A stretch of 64,000 nt of DNA from Tritrichomonas musculus. Lineage: Eukaryota > Parabasalia > Tritrichomonadida > Tritrichomonadidae. The translations under genes and the position numbers were made by a program. The DNA lies in contig JAPFFF010000014.1 of the NCBI GenBank assembly GCA_039105265.1, forward strand, positions 3,534,001 to 3,598,000. The letters run 5' to 3'. Below, one piece after another: positions 11,937-22,871 of the stretch (position 1 is the stretch's first letter; every line of letters begins with the position of its first letter). The notes below the pieces were generated by a model, which made no database searches, was not told the origin of the DNA, and saw nothing but the letters and a program-made list of their open reading frames with translations.

Positions 11937-13133
11937 ATGAAGCAACGCCCTTTTTGCGACCAACGCCCATCTATGAAAACAAACAAACTTCTTGTCAGAG
12001 CAAAAGTTGGGAAGGTTGTAGATACAACTTATGACTTACCACCAAAAGAATATAGATATGGATATCAAGCTCATGATGATCATGGTGTAGCTGAGTGTCT
12101 CAAATGGCCAAATTCATTTACAACATCAACATCAAAACAGCGCTCACAATCTTCAAGAAGAGAAAAAAGAACTTTACAGGACGAATATGATGACGGAACT
12201 GGATCTGTTACATCAAGGAATATTAGAAGGCATTATGACGGATATGACCCACGAAATCCAGAACGATTTGGATTTGAAGAAGAGTTATGCACACATAAAG
12301 TTGATCCACTTGTTCTTTACGGTCCATCAGTCGCAATAACTCCAGAAGCAAAAAAGGCAGCAATTGGAAACATTTCACCACTTGGCACAGTTATTCCTCA
12401 TCCCACAACTTCTTTAGATTCTACATCCACAACTTCATTTTCTTCAATTTATTCAAGTAGGAAAGATAAACAAAATAATTATGGGACAGATTTCGGAAGC
12501 GATACTGAATATGGATCAACATATAGTCAACTCAAAACATCAAGAAAGAATAAATTTAATAATTCAACAACAAGAGGTCTTAACAGTAGTTTTGATGGAA
12601 CATCAACTACTTCATATAAGCCAGATGTTAATGCAATTAGCTCTCCAACTAGAATAAAGCAACCTACTGGAATGAAGAAAATAAGGAAAAATCAAAATCG
12701 TGATTATATTGAAACTAATAAACAAGCTTTACGTGCTGGTTGCTGTACAGCTAGAGAATTTGATGAGTTTAAACAAACTCATGAAATTAATGTTAAACCT
12801 GAAGAAAACTTCAAAACACAAGAAGATGAATATTTACGTACAGTACATAAACAAATGGTACATGGAATTCCAACACCTCCTTTAACTGGTGTAAAAGATT
12901 GTCTTAATTGGGCTGGATATAAGGAAGCTAAACAGAAAGCTTTAGAAAGAAGGGAAAGACAGAAAGAAAGGAAAGCTAGAAATGCTGCCTTAAAACCAAA
13001 AGGAATTCATTACACAAGGGCAGCTCGAGGCCACTCTCACAAACCTGATCCTCCTCCATCATATGCAGATACATTTAAGATGAAGAGATTTACAAACATT
13101 GATCATTATGCTATTAAAGATTATTGGGATTGA
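11937..13133 (+). CDS. CFAP77: CFAP77-like axonemal protein
   Basis: The 398-residue protein matches the two conserved blocks I know from cilia- and flagella-associated protein 77, which sits on the doublet microtubules of motile cilia near the A-B tubule seam. The N-terminal block (residues about 17-60) has LLVRAKVGKV, LPPKEYRYGYQ and the following DDHGVAECLKWPNSF. The C-terminal block (about 258-395) has NKQALRAGCCTAREFDEFKQ, the turn PTPPLTGVKD, a basic ERRERQKERKARNAALK helix and a final KMKRFTNIDHYAI. The Ser/Thr-rich middle (about 130-240) is low complexity and longer than in animal homologues. The frame is unbroken and begins at an ATG after an A-rich leader. The gene implies a motile flagellate. 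Family assignment comes from recall of the family, not a search. Confidence 0.8.
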   Translation: MKQRPFCDQRPSMKTNKLLVRAKVGKVVDTTYDLPPKEYRYGYQAHDDHGVAECLKWPNSFTTSTSKQRSQSSRREKRTLQDEYDDGTGSVTSRNIRRHYDGYDPRNPERFGFEEELCTHKVDPLVLYGPSVAITPEAKKAAIGNISPLGTVIPHPTTSLDSTSTTSFSSIYSSRKDKQNNYGTDFGSDTEYGSTYSQLKTSRKNKFNNSTTRGLNSSFDGTSTTSYKPDVNAISSPTRIKQPTGMKKIRKNQNRDYIETNKQALRAGCCTAREFDEFKQTHEINVKPEENFKTQEDEYLRTVHKQMVHGIPTPPLTGVKDCLNWAGYKEAKQKALERRERQKERKARNAALKPKGIHYTRAARGHSHKPDPPPSYADTFKMKRFTNIDHYAIKDYWD

Positions 13134-13323
13134 TTTTATTCAGAAAATAATCTTGATTATTGTTCATTGATTTGATATCAGAAACTGTATTTGTGTATTC
13201 TAGAAAAAAACCTGACTTATTTTTTAAATTTAAATAAAATTTCTTAACGATGCCGTTTAAAATTTTTTTAATAAACGCTCTCATCTATTAAAAAGTTGTA
13301 AATTTCAAAATCTATTAAAATCA

Positions 13324-15795
13324 ATGATGGACAGCAAAGAAAAAGAGTTAATCGCGATTATTGGCAATTTAAATTCCGAAATATATGATTTGAAACAAAA
13401 CAAAGAGAAAGAAAATTCTACATTTAAAAAAAATATGATTAATTTCGTAAATTTCGGAAATAACTCACCCATGATGTCAACTTCCGCTGTCGATTTTATA
13501 GAAACAGAGAGAATTGTAACAAATGAAACCTATGAGAATGAGATCCAATTACTTAACCAAAAAATATTGATGGAAAAAGAATCATCAAAAAATGCAATTG
13601 AATCACTTCAAGAAAAAATTAATATAATTACAGCAGAAAAGGCTGGTGTTCAAAGTGAACTAGAGAATGCGAATATTAAACTCTTACATCTTCAAAAGCT
13701 TTTTGAAGAGCAGAAATTGATAAATTCATCTAAGCAAATTAATAACGACTCAAATTTTTCATCACAAATTGATAAAACTCCACAATTTGAATTGATCTTA
13801 AAAGAAAATGAGCAATTAAAAATAAAAGTAAATGATTTAACTAACCAAATTCAGATTCGTGATAATGAGCTTCAACAGCAGATTCAATCTAATCAAACTG
13901 AAAGAGAAGAATTTTATGCTGAAATTAAGAGGTTAACGGAAAATTCAATATCAAATACGAGATCTACTCAAGTCAATTCAAACCGGAATTTAGAACCAGA
14001 ACCAGAAGTCAAACAGACCAAATCAGAAATTACACAATTACAATCAAATCTGGCTTATGTCAATTCCGCTCTTCAAAAGGCTATTGCTGAAAATACTCGT
14101 CTTACAAATTATTTACATATGACAGAGAAAGAGTGTTCAAAAAAAGTTCAAAGAGTTTTTGAAGAATGTGCTCAATATAAAGCAGCATTTACATCATTAC
14201 AGTCTCTTTTTAATACTGATAATCGTATAGATATCATGAATGAGGTAACAGAACTATACCAAAAATGCAAAAACATTAATAATAATGATCATTTAGAACA
14301 ACTTTTGAAAGAAGAAAAAAGGAAAAACGAAGAACTACATCTCATGCTCCATATGGGGGCCAGGATTTCATCTCAAAATCAACAACAATCACCTCCATCA
14401 TCTCCACAACATGAGAATAAACCATCTAATGATGGCTTTTTATTCCAAGAACGTATCGCTCAGTTGGAAGCTGAAGGAGAAGAGCTTTCTCGTACAATAG
14501 AAAATGCTAATAAAAACGCTGATGATTTGCGTAATCAAATCGAAGAAAAAAATCATATAATTGAAGAAAATGAGAAACTTATTAACTCACTTAGAGATGA
14601 AGCTGATTCCCTTAGGGGAGCAATCCTTAGCAAAGAGGAGGAACTTAGTCATCATAATAATAGTGTTATAAATAACAATGATAGTAATAGTAATAAAATA
14701 GATAACAGTAATGTTCAGGCAAATGAATCTGAAATGAAGGAACTTTTGGCTCTTGTTGAAAGCCTTCGTGAAGAAAATGAAGACTTGAGGCTTACAATCG
14801 GGCGTAAAGAAAGCGGTGCTGATATGGCAGAACTAAATTCCAATTCAAAATCAGATCAAGAATCCAATATGATTATACAGTCACTTCAAAATCAAATATA
14901 CCAGACACAACAGAAAATTCTTCATATTGCTTCTGTTTTGAAACAGACAATAGAAGTGCCAACACCTGTATTTTTAAGTTTCATTGACCTCCTTGAAAAA
15001 GTTGCAATCCCGTCATCAAATGAAAATGATGATATGAATGCATTTGTATCTGATGTTTCGACAATAGCAGGATTAATAAATATTGACTACAAAACTTTAT
15101 CTCTTGTACAAAATCAATGTGTGTCCGCTTATGATCAAATGACTACATTCTACGCCTATCTTAAGAAAATTACAGATGAAGTTGAAAATTTCTATTGCGG
15201 CTTTGATGCATTATGGGAAACAGTTTGTAGTAGAGTAAATATGGATCAAGATAATTTTATTGATATGGACGATAATGCAAATATCAATAATAATTTTGAT
15301 GCTAATATGAATGAATATAATTATTCAAACAATAATGATAATAATTTTAATGCCAATTCTGAAGCTGATGGTGAAATGTCTAAAACGATTCTACAGAAAA
15401 GAAAGAAAAGTCCAAAGACACCAACCGGCAATAGTTCATTTCATTCGCTTCTTGATTCACCTAAAATATACAGAAATACACTTTTGGATCAGATTGATGA
15501 AAATATCAATAATGGTATATATGACACTAATAATAATTTTAACGATACAGATGGGTTTACAGATGTTCCAAGTCTTGGATTGAAAACCAACGCACAAAAA
15601 TCTCTTCTACAAAATCAACAACAAACATCATCAATTTCATCATCTAAAATTCCAAAGGCAAGTATGAAAAATTCAAAATCAAGAATTCCACTTTCAAGCA
15701 GACAGAATACAATAGAACAGAAAATGTATTCACCAAAACAAGCTCCTTCACATATTCCAGAATTACCGTCAAAGAAAAAAAATAAATTCGCATGA
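13324..15795 (+). CDS. long coiled-coil protein, probably cytoskeletal
   Basis: The protein has 823 residues and lies 190 bp downstream of the CFAP77 gene on the same strand. Heptad-rich coiled coils cover residues about 1-30, 60-200, 230-360 and 380-560, with runs of Glu, Gln, Asn and Lys and very few Pro or Gly. Asn-rich linkers (around 455-475 and 640-690) separate the coils. The last 100 residues are basic and Ser/Pro-rich with SKSRIPLSSRQ and a KKKNKF end, typical of microtubule- or basal-body-associated proteins. No enzymatic or named domain is visible. The start is the first of two adjacent ATG-containing positions after an in-frame stop. A basal-body, striated-fibre or Golgi-tether role would fit equally well. 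Confidence 0.75.
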   Translation: MMDSKEKELIAIIGNLNSEIYDLKQNKEKENSTFKKNMINFVNFGNNSPMMSTSAVDFIETERIVTNETYENEIQLLNQKILMEKESSKNAIESLQEKINIITAEKAGVQSELENANIKLLHLQKLFEEQKLINSSKQINNDSNFSSQIDKTPQFELILKENEQLKIKVNDLTNQIQIRDNELQQQIQSNQTEREEFYAEIKRLTENSISNTRSTQVNSNRNLEPEPEVKQTKSEITQLQSNLAYVNSALQKAIAENTRLTNYLHMTEKECSKKVQRVFEECAQYKAAFTSLQSLFNTDNRIDIMNEVTELYQKCKNINNNDHLEQLLKEEKRKNEELHLMLHMGARISSQNQQQSPPSSPQHENKPSNDGFLFQERIAQLEAEGEELSRTIENANKNADDLRNQIEEKNHIIEENEKLINSLRDEADSLRGAILSKEEELSHHNNSVINNNDSNSNKIDNSNVQANESEMKELLALVESLREENEDLRLTIGRKESGADMAELNSNSKSDQESNMIIQSLQNQIYQTQQKILHIASVLKQTIEVPTPVFLSFIDLLEKVAIPSSNENDDMNAFVSDVSTIAGLINIDYKTLSLVQNQCVSAYDQMTTFYAYLKKITDEVENFYCGFDALWETVCSRVNMDQDNFIDMDDNANINNNFDANMNEYNYSNNNDNNFNANSEADGEMSKTILQKRKKSPKTPTGNSSFHSLLDSPKIYRNTLLDQIDENINNGIYDTNNNFNDTDGFTDVPSLGLKTNAQKSLLQNQQQTSSISSSKIPKASMKNSKSRIPLSSRQNTIEQKMYSPKQAPSHIPELPSKKKNKFA

Positions 15796-17422
15796 AATCT
15801 TGAATTTTACTTTTTGATTTAAGATCACATATTTTGTTATATTAAAAAATTCATATTATTTTATAATTATATAGAATAATATTTTTATTCTTTTTAAATT
15901 AGTAATTCCTATCATTCAATATTAAAAGAGGAATGATATCTTTATCATGATGAAACAATCAAAATGCATTTTTTTCAGATAATCTGAAAAAAATATGAAT
16001 ATTTTTTTTTTTTATTAAAATTAATCATATATCAATAATATATTAAGGATGTTTCTTCAAAGGAAATCATATTCATCAAACTTAACGTTTTTTATTAAAA
16101 AAGTTTCATAATGGCCATAATTTAAGAATAATAAATTTGATTTATTGAATCAAACTGTTGATATGTTTTCAAATATTCTTTAATCACAAACGCAGAGCAA
16201 CATGATAAACAACCTGAAAATATATTTTTGGAATTTGAATTTTTTAAAAAAAACATAATGAATATTAAATAATCAAAAACAAAACAGAACCTTTATAAAT
16301 ATATGAAATTATCTCTCAGTTGATAACAAAAATAAGGTTTTTAAAAGTATATATTTTCATAGAACTGTAGCGGATAAAAAAATTTCGAAAACAAGCTGAA
16401 TGAGTTTTACATTATTTGAATTATTCAAATAATTATCAAATTCATAGAAAAAGTTTATGAATTGAATTTTGATTGATAATCTCTATTGTCAATGAATTCA
16501 ATTTTAATAATTGTTAATATGAACATTTTAATTCATTAATTATATTTTTCGGTTAAATCGAAATTATAAAGTATTTAAAAAATAATATCAAATAGAAATT
16601 TTGATAAGACAATCGATTTGCAGATTTTTTGTTGAATATAATTTTTTTAATTTTTTTTTTTTTTTGTACTTTCAATAATCTCAACTTTTCGTTGAAATTA
16701 AATTGAAGTTTATGATTTTCATTTTTTCTGTTATTTTTTTTTTGTTTAGCTTTTTGTATACAAATTTACAATCTTTAATAAACATGATCCATAAATATTT
16801 TTAAATTTATTTTGTGAAAGATTGAGGATGAAGTTGGATTTAAATTATAATTGAAAATCAGGAAAGTTTCAATAAATAGATATTGTAATACAAAAAGCAT
16901 TTTATCTCTCTTAGTAAAAGTATATTCCAATGATAAATAATTATATGAGCATATTAATACATAATATACAATATATAACAAAATATCTTTAAGATTTTAT
17001 TTTTTTAATAAGATGTTGAAAGTTTTCATTTGAATGATGAGATATTTCAATTTCAATTAATATATAAAAAAAATTTTTGCGGATAAATAATATTTCTTAT
17101 ATAAAATCTAATTAAAATCTTGACCTAATTATAACTAATGATATATTTTCTATTTATTTTAATTGAATATCAATTTTAAAAATATAATAAAATGAATTAC
17201 GTAATAATAAAATTCTCAGAATTGTTTTATTTTACAATTTTTTTGGTATTCAATTTTTTTTTCACAATCTTAATCAAAATTTGAATCCATTCAAAATTTC
17301 TTAAAATGTTCATATCATTTCACCCAAAAATTGAAAACATTTTTATAACTAGAACTCCACTTTTTCAAAAGTGTATTTATAAATTTAACCTCAAAATTGA
17401 CCTCGATTTTTTTCGCTTTTTT
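15796..17422. other. 1.6-kb AT-rich intergenic region
   Basis: No supportable gene. Short frames here, such as a 68-codon one at 16775-16981 on the minus strand, translate to hydrophobic and aromatic residues as expected by chance from A/T-rich DNA. Several poly-T runs are present. Confidence 0.6.
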
Positions 17423-17427
17423 TCATA
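17423..17427 (+). promoter_or_regulatory. candidate initiator (Inr) of the Myb gene
   Basis: TCATA fits the trichomonad initiator consensus TCA-pyrimidine-T/A and lies about 20 nt before the ATG at 17446, the usual distance. The motif is short and frequent in AT-rich DNA, so position is the main support. Confidence 0.35.
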
Positions 17428-17445
17428 AAACAGACAAATCACATA

Positions 17446-18351
17446 ATGATAAGTGAAGAAAAAAGAAAATCAAGACTTGCTGGACCAAGCTCTCGCAAAG
17501 TCAAATTCACTAAAGCAGAAGATGCAACACTTGCTTTACTTGTCAAAGAACTAGGAACAAAAGATTGGAAAACCATTGCTCAACACATGCAACCAAGAAC
17601 TGCAAGACAATGTCGTGAAAGATGGACTAACTATGTTAATCCTACACTCTCACAAGATCCATGGACTCAAGAAGAAGATATTTTATTGATTGAAAAGCAT
17701 TGCGAGTTTGGGAATCACTGGAAGATAATTGAAAGATGCTTCCCATCTAGATCAAAGAATAATATTAAACACAGATGGTCACTTCTTCAGAGTCTTGTAA
17801 GCAATACTCCCCCTTCTTCAGTTAACATAATTTCAAACACAGCTTCAACTCCAAATATTATGATTAATCCAAATGTAAATATTCAGTTGCCCACTAGTCC
17901 TATTTCAACATCTGCATCAACTGATCAAGTTGTTAGCAGTAGTACTTTGGAATCTTTAGTTAACAACGATGATATACAAATTAATCAACCTCCAAATATT
18001 TTCCCTTCTAATGTTTCTCAACATGCTCAACCATCTCAACAGAGGCTAATCCAACCAATTATCCAATCCTCATCTAGCCAAATTCAACCTCTTATGCCAC
18101 AAATTAATAGATCACAGATTCAACCTCAACTCAATCAAATTAATTCTATCCCATTGTCAGTTTATCTTAATACAGATTCTTCAATGCCAGACATATTATC
18201 TAATCAAAGTCCAATCATTGAAGAAAAACCAGTAGACACATTTCAATACTTTGACAGAATTCTTGATACTCATGAAATGTATATCAATGAAATTGATAAT
18301 GGCGAAACCTGGACTTATCCAGATGAAAATAGCTTTTTCAAAATTATGTAG
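17446..18351 (+). CDS. R2R3-type Myb DNA-binding protein
   Basis: The 301-residue protein has two adjacent Myb repeats at residues about 18-110. The first runs from KFTKAEDATLALLV through DWKTIAQHM to RTARQCRERWTNYVNP, and the second from DPWTQEEDILLIEKH through HWKIIERCF to RSKNNIKHRWSLL. Spaced Trp residues and the CRERW and KHRW recognition helices are intact, so it should bind DNA sequence-specifically in the nucleus. The rest is a Ser/Gln/Pro/Asn-rich tail ending in an acidic, aromatic patch (ETWTYPDENSFF) that could be an activation region. Trichomonads have many such small Myb factors; some regulate iron-responsive adhesin genes, but nothing here identifies the targets. Confidence 0.88.
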   Translation: MISEEKRKSRLAGPSSRKVKFTKAEDATLALLVKELGTKDWKTIAQHMQPRTARQCRERWTNYVNPTLSQDPWTQEEDILLIEKHCEFGNHWKIIERCFPSRSKNNIKHRWSLLQSLVSNTPPSSVNIISNTASTPNIMINPNVNIQLPTSPISTSASTDQVVSSSTLESLVNNDDIQINQPPNIFPSNVSQHAQPSQQRLIQPIIQSSSSQIQPLMPQINRSQIQPQLNQINSIPLSVYLNTDSSMPDILSNQSPIIEEKPVDTFQYFDRILDTHEMYINEIDNGETWTYPDENSFFKIM

Positions 18352-20076
18352 TCGTAAATTAGTTATATATAACATCAAATTTTATATATTAATTATTCAT
18401 TTTAATCATTTTATTTTTATTGAATATACCAGTAAATATTGAATTAATAATAAGATTCAATACCTTTATTGCTTTTATATTGAAATAATTTTTCTAATTG
18501 AATACCATCAGAATTTATAAAAGAAAAAGTTAAATTGTTAACATATTCAATTTTATTAAAAAGCAATAATACGATAATAAATGAACAGAAAAAAAAAAAT
18601 CTCTAAACTTTAAAAAATGAAATAACTATAATAAATACACTAATCAAAACCATTTGAATTAAAGTATTATGATTATATTTATAAATAATTATCTCTATTT
18701 AAAAATTCAATTTATCGTAAAATTGAAATAAATTGAATAAAAATATTTTCTTTTAATCAAGAAAGTCAATATTAAATGATATTTAAATACTTTTATTCCA
18801 AAATTTTAAATGATAATGGTTTAATAAAAAATGATATTAGTTTAAAACTGTTATTTAAAACACGAGAAAACATAATAAAAAATAAAAATATTGAAAAAAC
18901 CTAAAAAAATACTCATTATTATATTTTCTAACCGACCTTTTTTTTTCCAAAATTATAATACTAAGATATGTTTTTTAATGTTATTCAAAAAATGATTTTT
19001 GCTCGATTTATTCAAGTATTTGATGTTTATTGATTTGAGGATAATGGTTTTTCTTATCTTATGATCGAATTCTATTCAAAAAATTGAGATGTAAATAATA
19101 TTTCAGTTAATTCTTTAATTTTCTATTTTATTGGTAAAGAAGCAATATTAAAAAGTAAAAAATATTTTATAAACAAATATTAATATATTTATCATTCTCT
19201 GAAAGTAAATTAATACGAAAATATAATATTTTTAATGGGATAATTATACTTTATTATTTGAATTTATATTTCAACAGACACGGTGAAGTGAAATAGATTC
19301 TCTCCAAAATTGGTATACAATCATTATTTTTTATAAGGATTAAAAATATATTAATTTTATTAAATTTCGTTCAGCCGATGCAGCTGTGGATTATTATATT
19401 TTTTTTTCTGAGAAAAAATATGTAAACTATTGAATATTTTTTATTTATTCGTAAACTATTGAAATTGATAAATTGACTAATAAATCTCAAATTTTTGCGT
19501 TTAAAATGATAAGAATGTTATATTTTTATTTTCTATGTTATCTAAAAATATTTGTATCATTCATAATCCACATAACTTCAAAATTGGATGAAAAAGTATT
19601 CAATTTTCAATTTTATAAAAGGAAATCGTAATCGACCATCCCTGATTTATTAAAACTGGTACGGTACCAGTTTTCTTAACCTGAAAATTAAAATTTCAAA
19701 ATTTTAAATCTACATCAATTTGATTGATATAGAATTATAATCAGTGATTTTTTAATTTTGTTGATTGTAGGTTATTGCTTAATCAAAAATTGATTTTTTC
19801 TTGAATTCATTTTAATATAGTGTGATCTTTTTCAGATCTGCTCATCAATTGTTTGCAAAATAAATGTAAAAAGATTTATTCTTTTAAAACTCTCTGTTTT
19901 TAATGAATCTTTTATGAAATTATATTTCAATCTAATAAATACTATAAAGAAAAGTAAACAATTAAAGAAAAACAAAACCCAAATAAATAAACCTTTCAAA
20001 AAATAATCCTCCATCCTCCTCCAAATTGGGCTCATTTTCGTGCAGAGGTTGATTTTGACATCCTTACTTAAAGTTG
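18352..20076. other. 1.7-kb AT-rich intergenic region
   Basis: No gene seen. It contains the palindrome at 19652-19674. A 67-codon minus-strand frame near 19832-20035 has no supporting features. Confidence 0.55.
19652..19674. repeat. perfect 23-bp palindrome with 1-nt centre
   Basis: AAAACTGGTAC, a central G, then GTACCAGTTTT. Eleven-bp perfect arms containing GGTACC stand out in AT-rich DNA. It could be an operator-like site or the tip of a degraded foldback element. No gene lies within 1 kb. Confidence 0.7.
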
Positions 20077-20365
20077 TTAAAAGTTAAGCTTGTAAAATAT
20101 ACCCAAATGTAAAAAAAAGACCTGGTCTTGGTGATTCTTTCTGGTCTTTTGGCGATTTTAATTAATCTTTTAAAAAGTTATTTCTTATGAATTATTAAAT
20201 AAAATGATTAAATGATATTTGATGAAATAATAATTCAATTTACGAATCAACATTCAATAAATTCAATGAATTTATTTAATTACTCGGCTATATATATTCA
20301 TAAAAATATAAATACTATTAATATTTCAATGCATTATTTATTATTCGGCTATATATATTCATAAA

Positions 20366-21035
20366 GAGCATAGTTAGGTATGAAAAATGCAGGATGACTT
20401 GAAATATTATTATATAATATAAAATATAAGGAAATAAATATATTTCCTAAATATAAAGATTAAATTGACGTTCAATATAAAAAAAAATATATTTTAATTT
20501 TTTGAAAAAGAAAAAAAAAATTGATATGTTTATTTCAAATAAAATTATCAATACATGATATAAAATTGAATTAATATTCTTTGAAAAAAATTGAAGTCTA
20601 AGAAAATTGATAATGATTTTCTGAGTTGTTTGATAGTTGTAAAATATTTTTAATTGAAAAAAATTGTGAGAAAAAAAGAGATTTCTGGGGAGTATAAAAA
20701 ATAAAGTACTCAAAAAATGAAATTAGCAATAAAAAGAAATCCAACGTCACGATTCCAGATTTTTTTATTTATTTCATAATAAGATTTCAAAATAAAACTA
20801 GTTGATCAGCCTTTTTTTCCGACTTGTGCCTATTGATCTAATGAATATTCCTTATCATATCTTCATTCATGGAAATATTTAAGAGCAAGCAAACACGAAA
20901 TATTATAACTTATTGTTTTTTATCAACATTGCTCCAATCAAGATTTTTTTTAATCATGATATTAGTTATAAAACACTCATTCTTTCATTCACTTTTTGAA
21001 AGATTTAAAATTGAATACTTTACCTTATTATGCTC
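20366..21035. mobile_element. nested miniature element A inside family C copy 1
   Basis: Ends GAGCATAGTTAGGTA and (complement of the right end) GAGCATAATAAGGTA form a TIR. The 10-bp target duplication TATTCATAAA lies at 20356-20365 and 21036-21045. The target sequence is uninterrupted in family C copy 2, which proves the insertion. It is 670 bp long with no convincing gene. The TSD length suits a Mutator-like (MULE) origin. Confidence 0.85.
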
Positions 21036-21323
21036 TATTCATAAAAATATAAATACTATTAATATTTTAAATACATTTTATATCGGTATATATTTAAAAT
21101 ATAAATGAAAAAAAATTATTTTCAATTGAAAAAATGCTTTTATTGATTTTATTAAATATTTATATCTTATTTTTTTTTTTTTATTTAATATCTGATATTT
21201 TGAAAGCTTTACAAATCACCATCGCCAAAAAAACCGTTTTGGTGATCTCCAAAATATATGTAAACTATTCAAAATTGAATGCTGTCGCCAAAAACCCAAG
21301 ACCTGGGCTTTTGGTGAAATCGG

Positions 21324-22099
21324 GATAGATCATAAAATTCTCACTTTTTCACATTTTTTTTATTCAATTTTTTTCAATGATTTTTAATCGTTGTGGTCGA
21401 GCATTTTTTTTTTTAACTCAGTCCTCTACTTAAGCTCAGTTAATACTAACATAGTATTTACACTATTACCATTCACAAATATCGATTAGGTTTACATACA
21501 CTTGAAATTAATGAGAAAAAGGTTCAAATGCTGAATTGATCAGGTCTCAATAGCAATAAAAATGTCATACAATCAAAACAATAAGCTTGATTTGCATAAT
21601 TGATTAAGAAATACATCCAAAATGTAGGTATTAATAAACATTTTTATATTATTTTTGTGGTTATTCATGTTCTTTTTCATTTTTGAGTATATTTTAATCG
21701 TCGTGGCCCTACGTTTATTTATTTTTTGGCTTCTAATTTTATGTTCTTTAATGAACAACCTTGCATAAGACTGGTATGAATGTATATCAAGCTGCTCATG
21801 CATTTGGCCTGATTGAATTATCCAGCTTTTATTAAATTATAATACAAGTTGGAATATGTATTCTCAAATATGTTTATACTTTTTAGCATTTAATCTAAAT
21901 AATACGGAAAATGTATTCACATATAAATTCACTTTTAGATGGATCAGTAAAAAATTAATACTTTCCTTTAACTTTTATATATTTTTTCTCTCTTTTTTTT
22001 TAACTTTTTGAATAGAAAAAATGTGAAAAAGTGGGACTATTTGTAGGTATAAACTTTTGAATTGAAAAATGTGAAAAAGTGAGAAAAATTGAATCTATC
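21324..22099. mobile_element. nested miniature element B inside family C copy 1
   Basis: Both ends begin GATAGAT and share TCTCACTTTTTCACATTTTT, as inverted arms of about 38 bp. The 8-bp target duplication GAAATCGG lies at 21316-21323 and 22100-22107. The empty site is preserved in family C copy 2 near 25321. It is 776 bp long. A 76-codon minus-strand frame inside has no recognisable domain. Confidence 0.85.
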
Positions 22100-22407
22100 G
22101 AAATCGGTTATTTGGCTTTTCATCGTCAATATAAATGAGCTTTTTATTATTATTTTATATGATATATTATACAAATCATACAATTATTTTGTAATATTCA
22201 AAAAATAACATTTTTTTACTTAGAAAATCTTATCGATTATTAATATGACTTTTGATAAAACTCATTTAATTCCTCTTTCAAATAATTCAATGGTTTATGA
22301 CAATAATAAATATTAATAAAATTTATTTGACAATAATATGGTTACATTTGGTGATTTTTAAAACCCAAAAAACGTTTATTTCACCAAATTTACAAGCTTA
22401 TTAAAAG

Positions 22408-22871
22408 ACAATTACAAATTGACAACCGTAAGACAACCGCAAGTCCATTGCCCATAAAAAGAGTTTGTCAGTCAAATAAAACGATGATTTTTTTCTGAAA
22501 AAGTTGTATGTAAAACTTTTAAATCGTAATTTTTTGGAAAGAATTGGTTTGGCAAAAAAAAAAAGAAAATAATTGATATTTTTAAATTATATTCTCGATA
22601 TATTATTAAAATAGAGTAAAAAAGAATATTTACTTAATATATCAGTTCCTCTATCATAAAAAATACGCAATAAATTTATTTTATTTTTTGAATAGCTATG
22701 TTTGGGCAATATTACTTTCCCTTTAACAACTTAATACTAAACATCACGATACAACATATTAGAAAATAACAATATCACCTGTCAATAATTGGCAGAATAA
22801 TTTCAGAATAAGAAATTAGCTATTCAAAAAAAATATAATATTAATTAATATTATTTATATTTATAAAATAA
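22408..22871. other. short intergenic region 3' of the NOC2 gene
   Basis: No gene seen. Two near-copies of GACAACCG (around 22422 and 22433) are the only notable pattern. Confidence 0.5.

Larger units (their letters stand above)
20084..22400. mobile_element. miniature DNA transposon family C, copy 1 (with two nested insertions)
   Basis: The left end TTAAGCTTGTAAA pairs with the right end TTTACAAGCTTA, and TTAAAAG flanks both sides (20077-20083 and 22401-22407), a 7-bp target duplication. Removing the two nested elements (20366-21035 and 21324-22099) and their duplicated target bases leaves 853 bp, the same length as copy 2 at 24768-25620, and the sequences are nearly identical. It has no transposase gene. 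Internal repeats built on GGTGATT/GGCGATT and AAGACCTGG hairpins may be transposase-binding sites. Confidence 0.85.

Noticed and set aside
16775-16981. 68-codon minus-strand frame as a gene
   Set aside because: Composition is that of random AT-rich DNA, with no motif, neighbour or promoter support.
21510-21535. GGTTCAAATGC as a tRNA T-loop
   Set aside because: No paired acceptor, D-arm or anticodon arm can be built around it, and it lies inside a miniature element.
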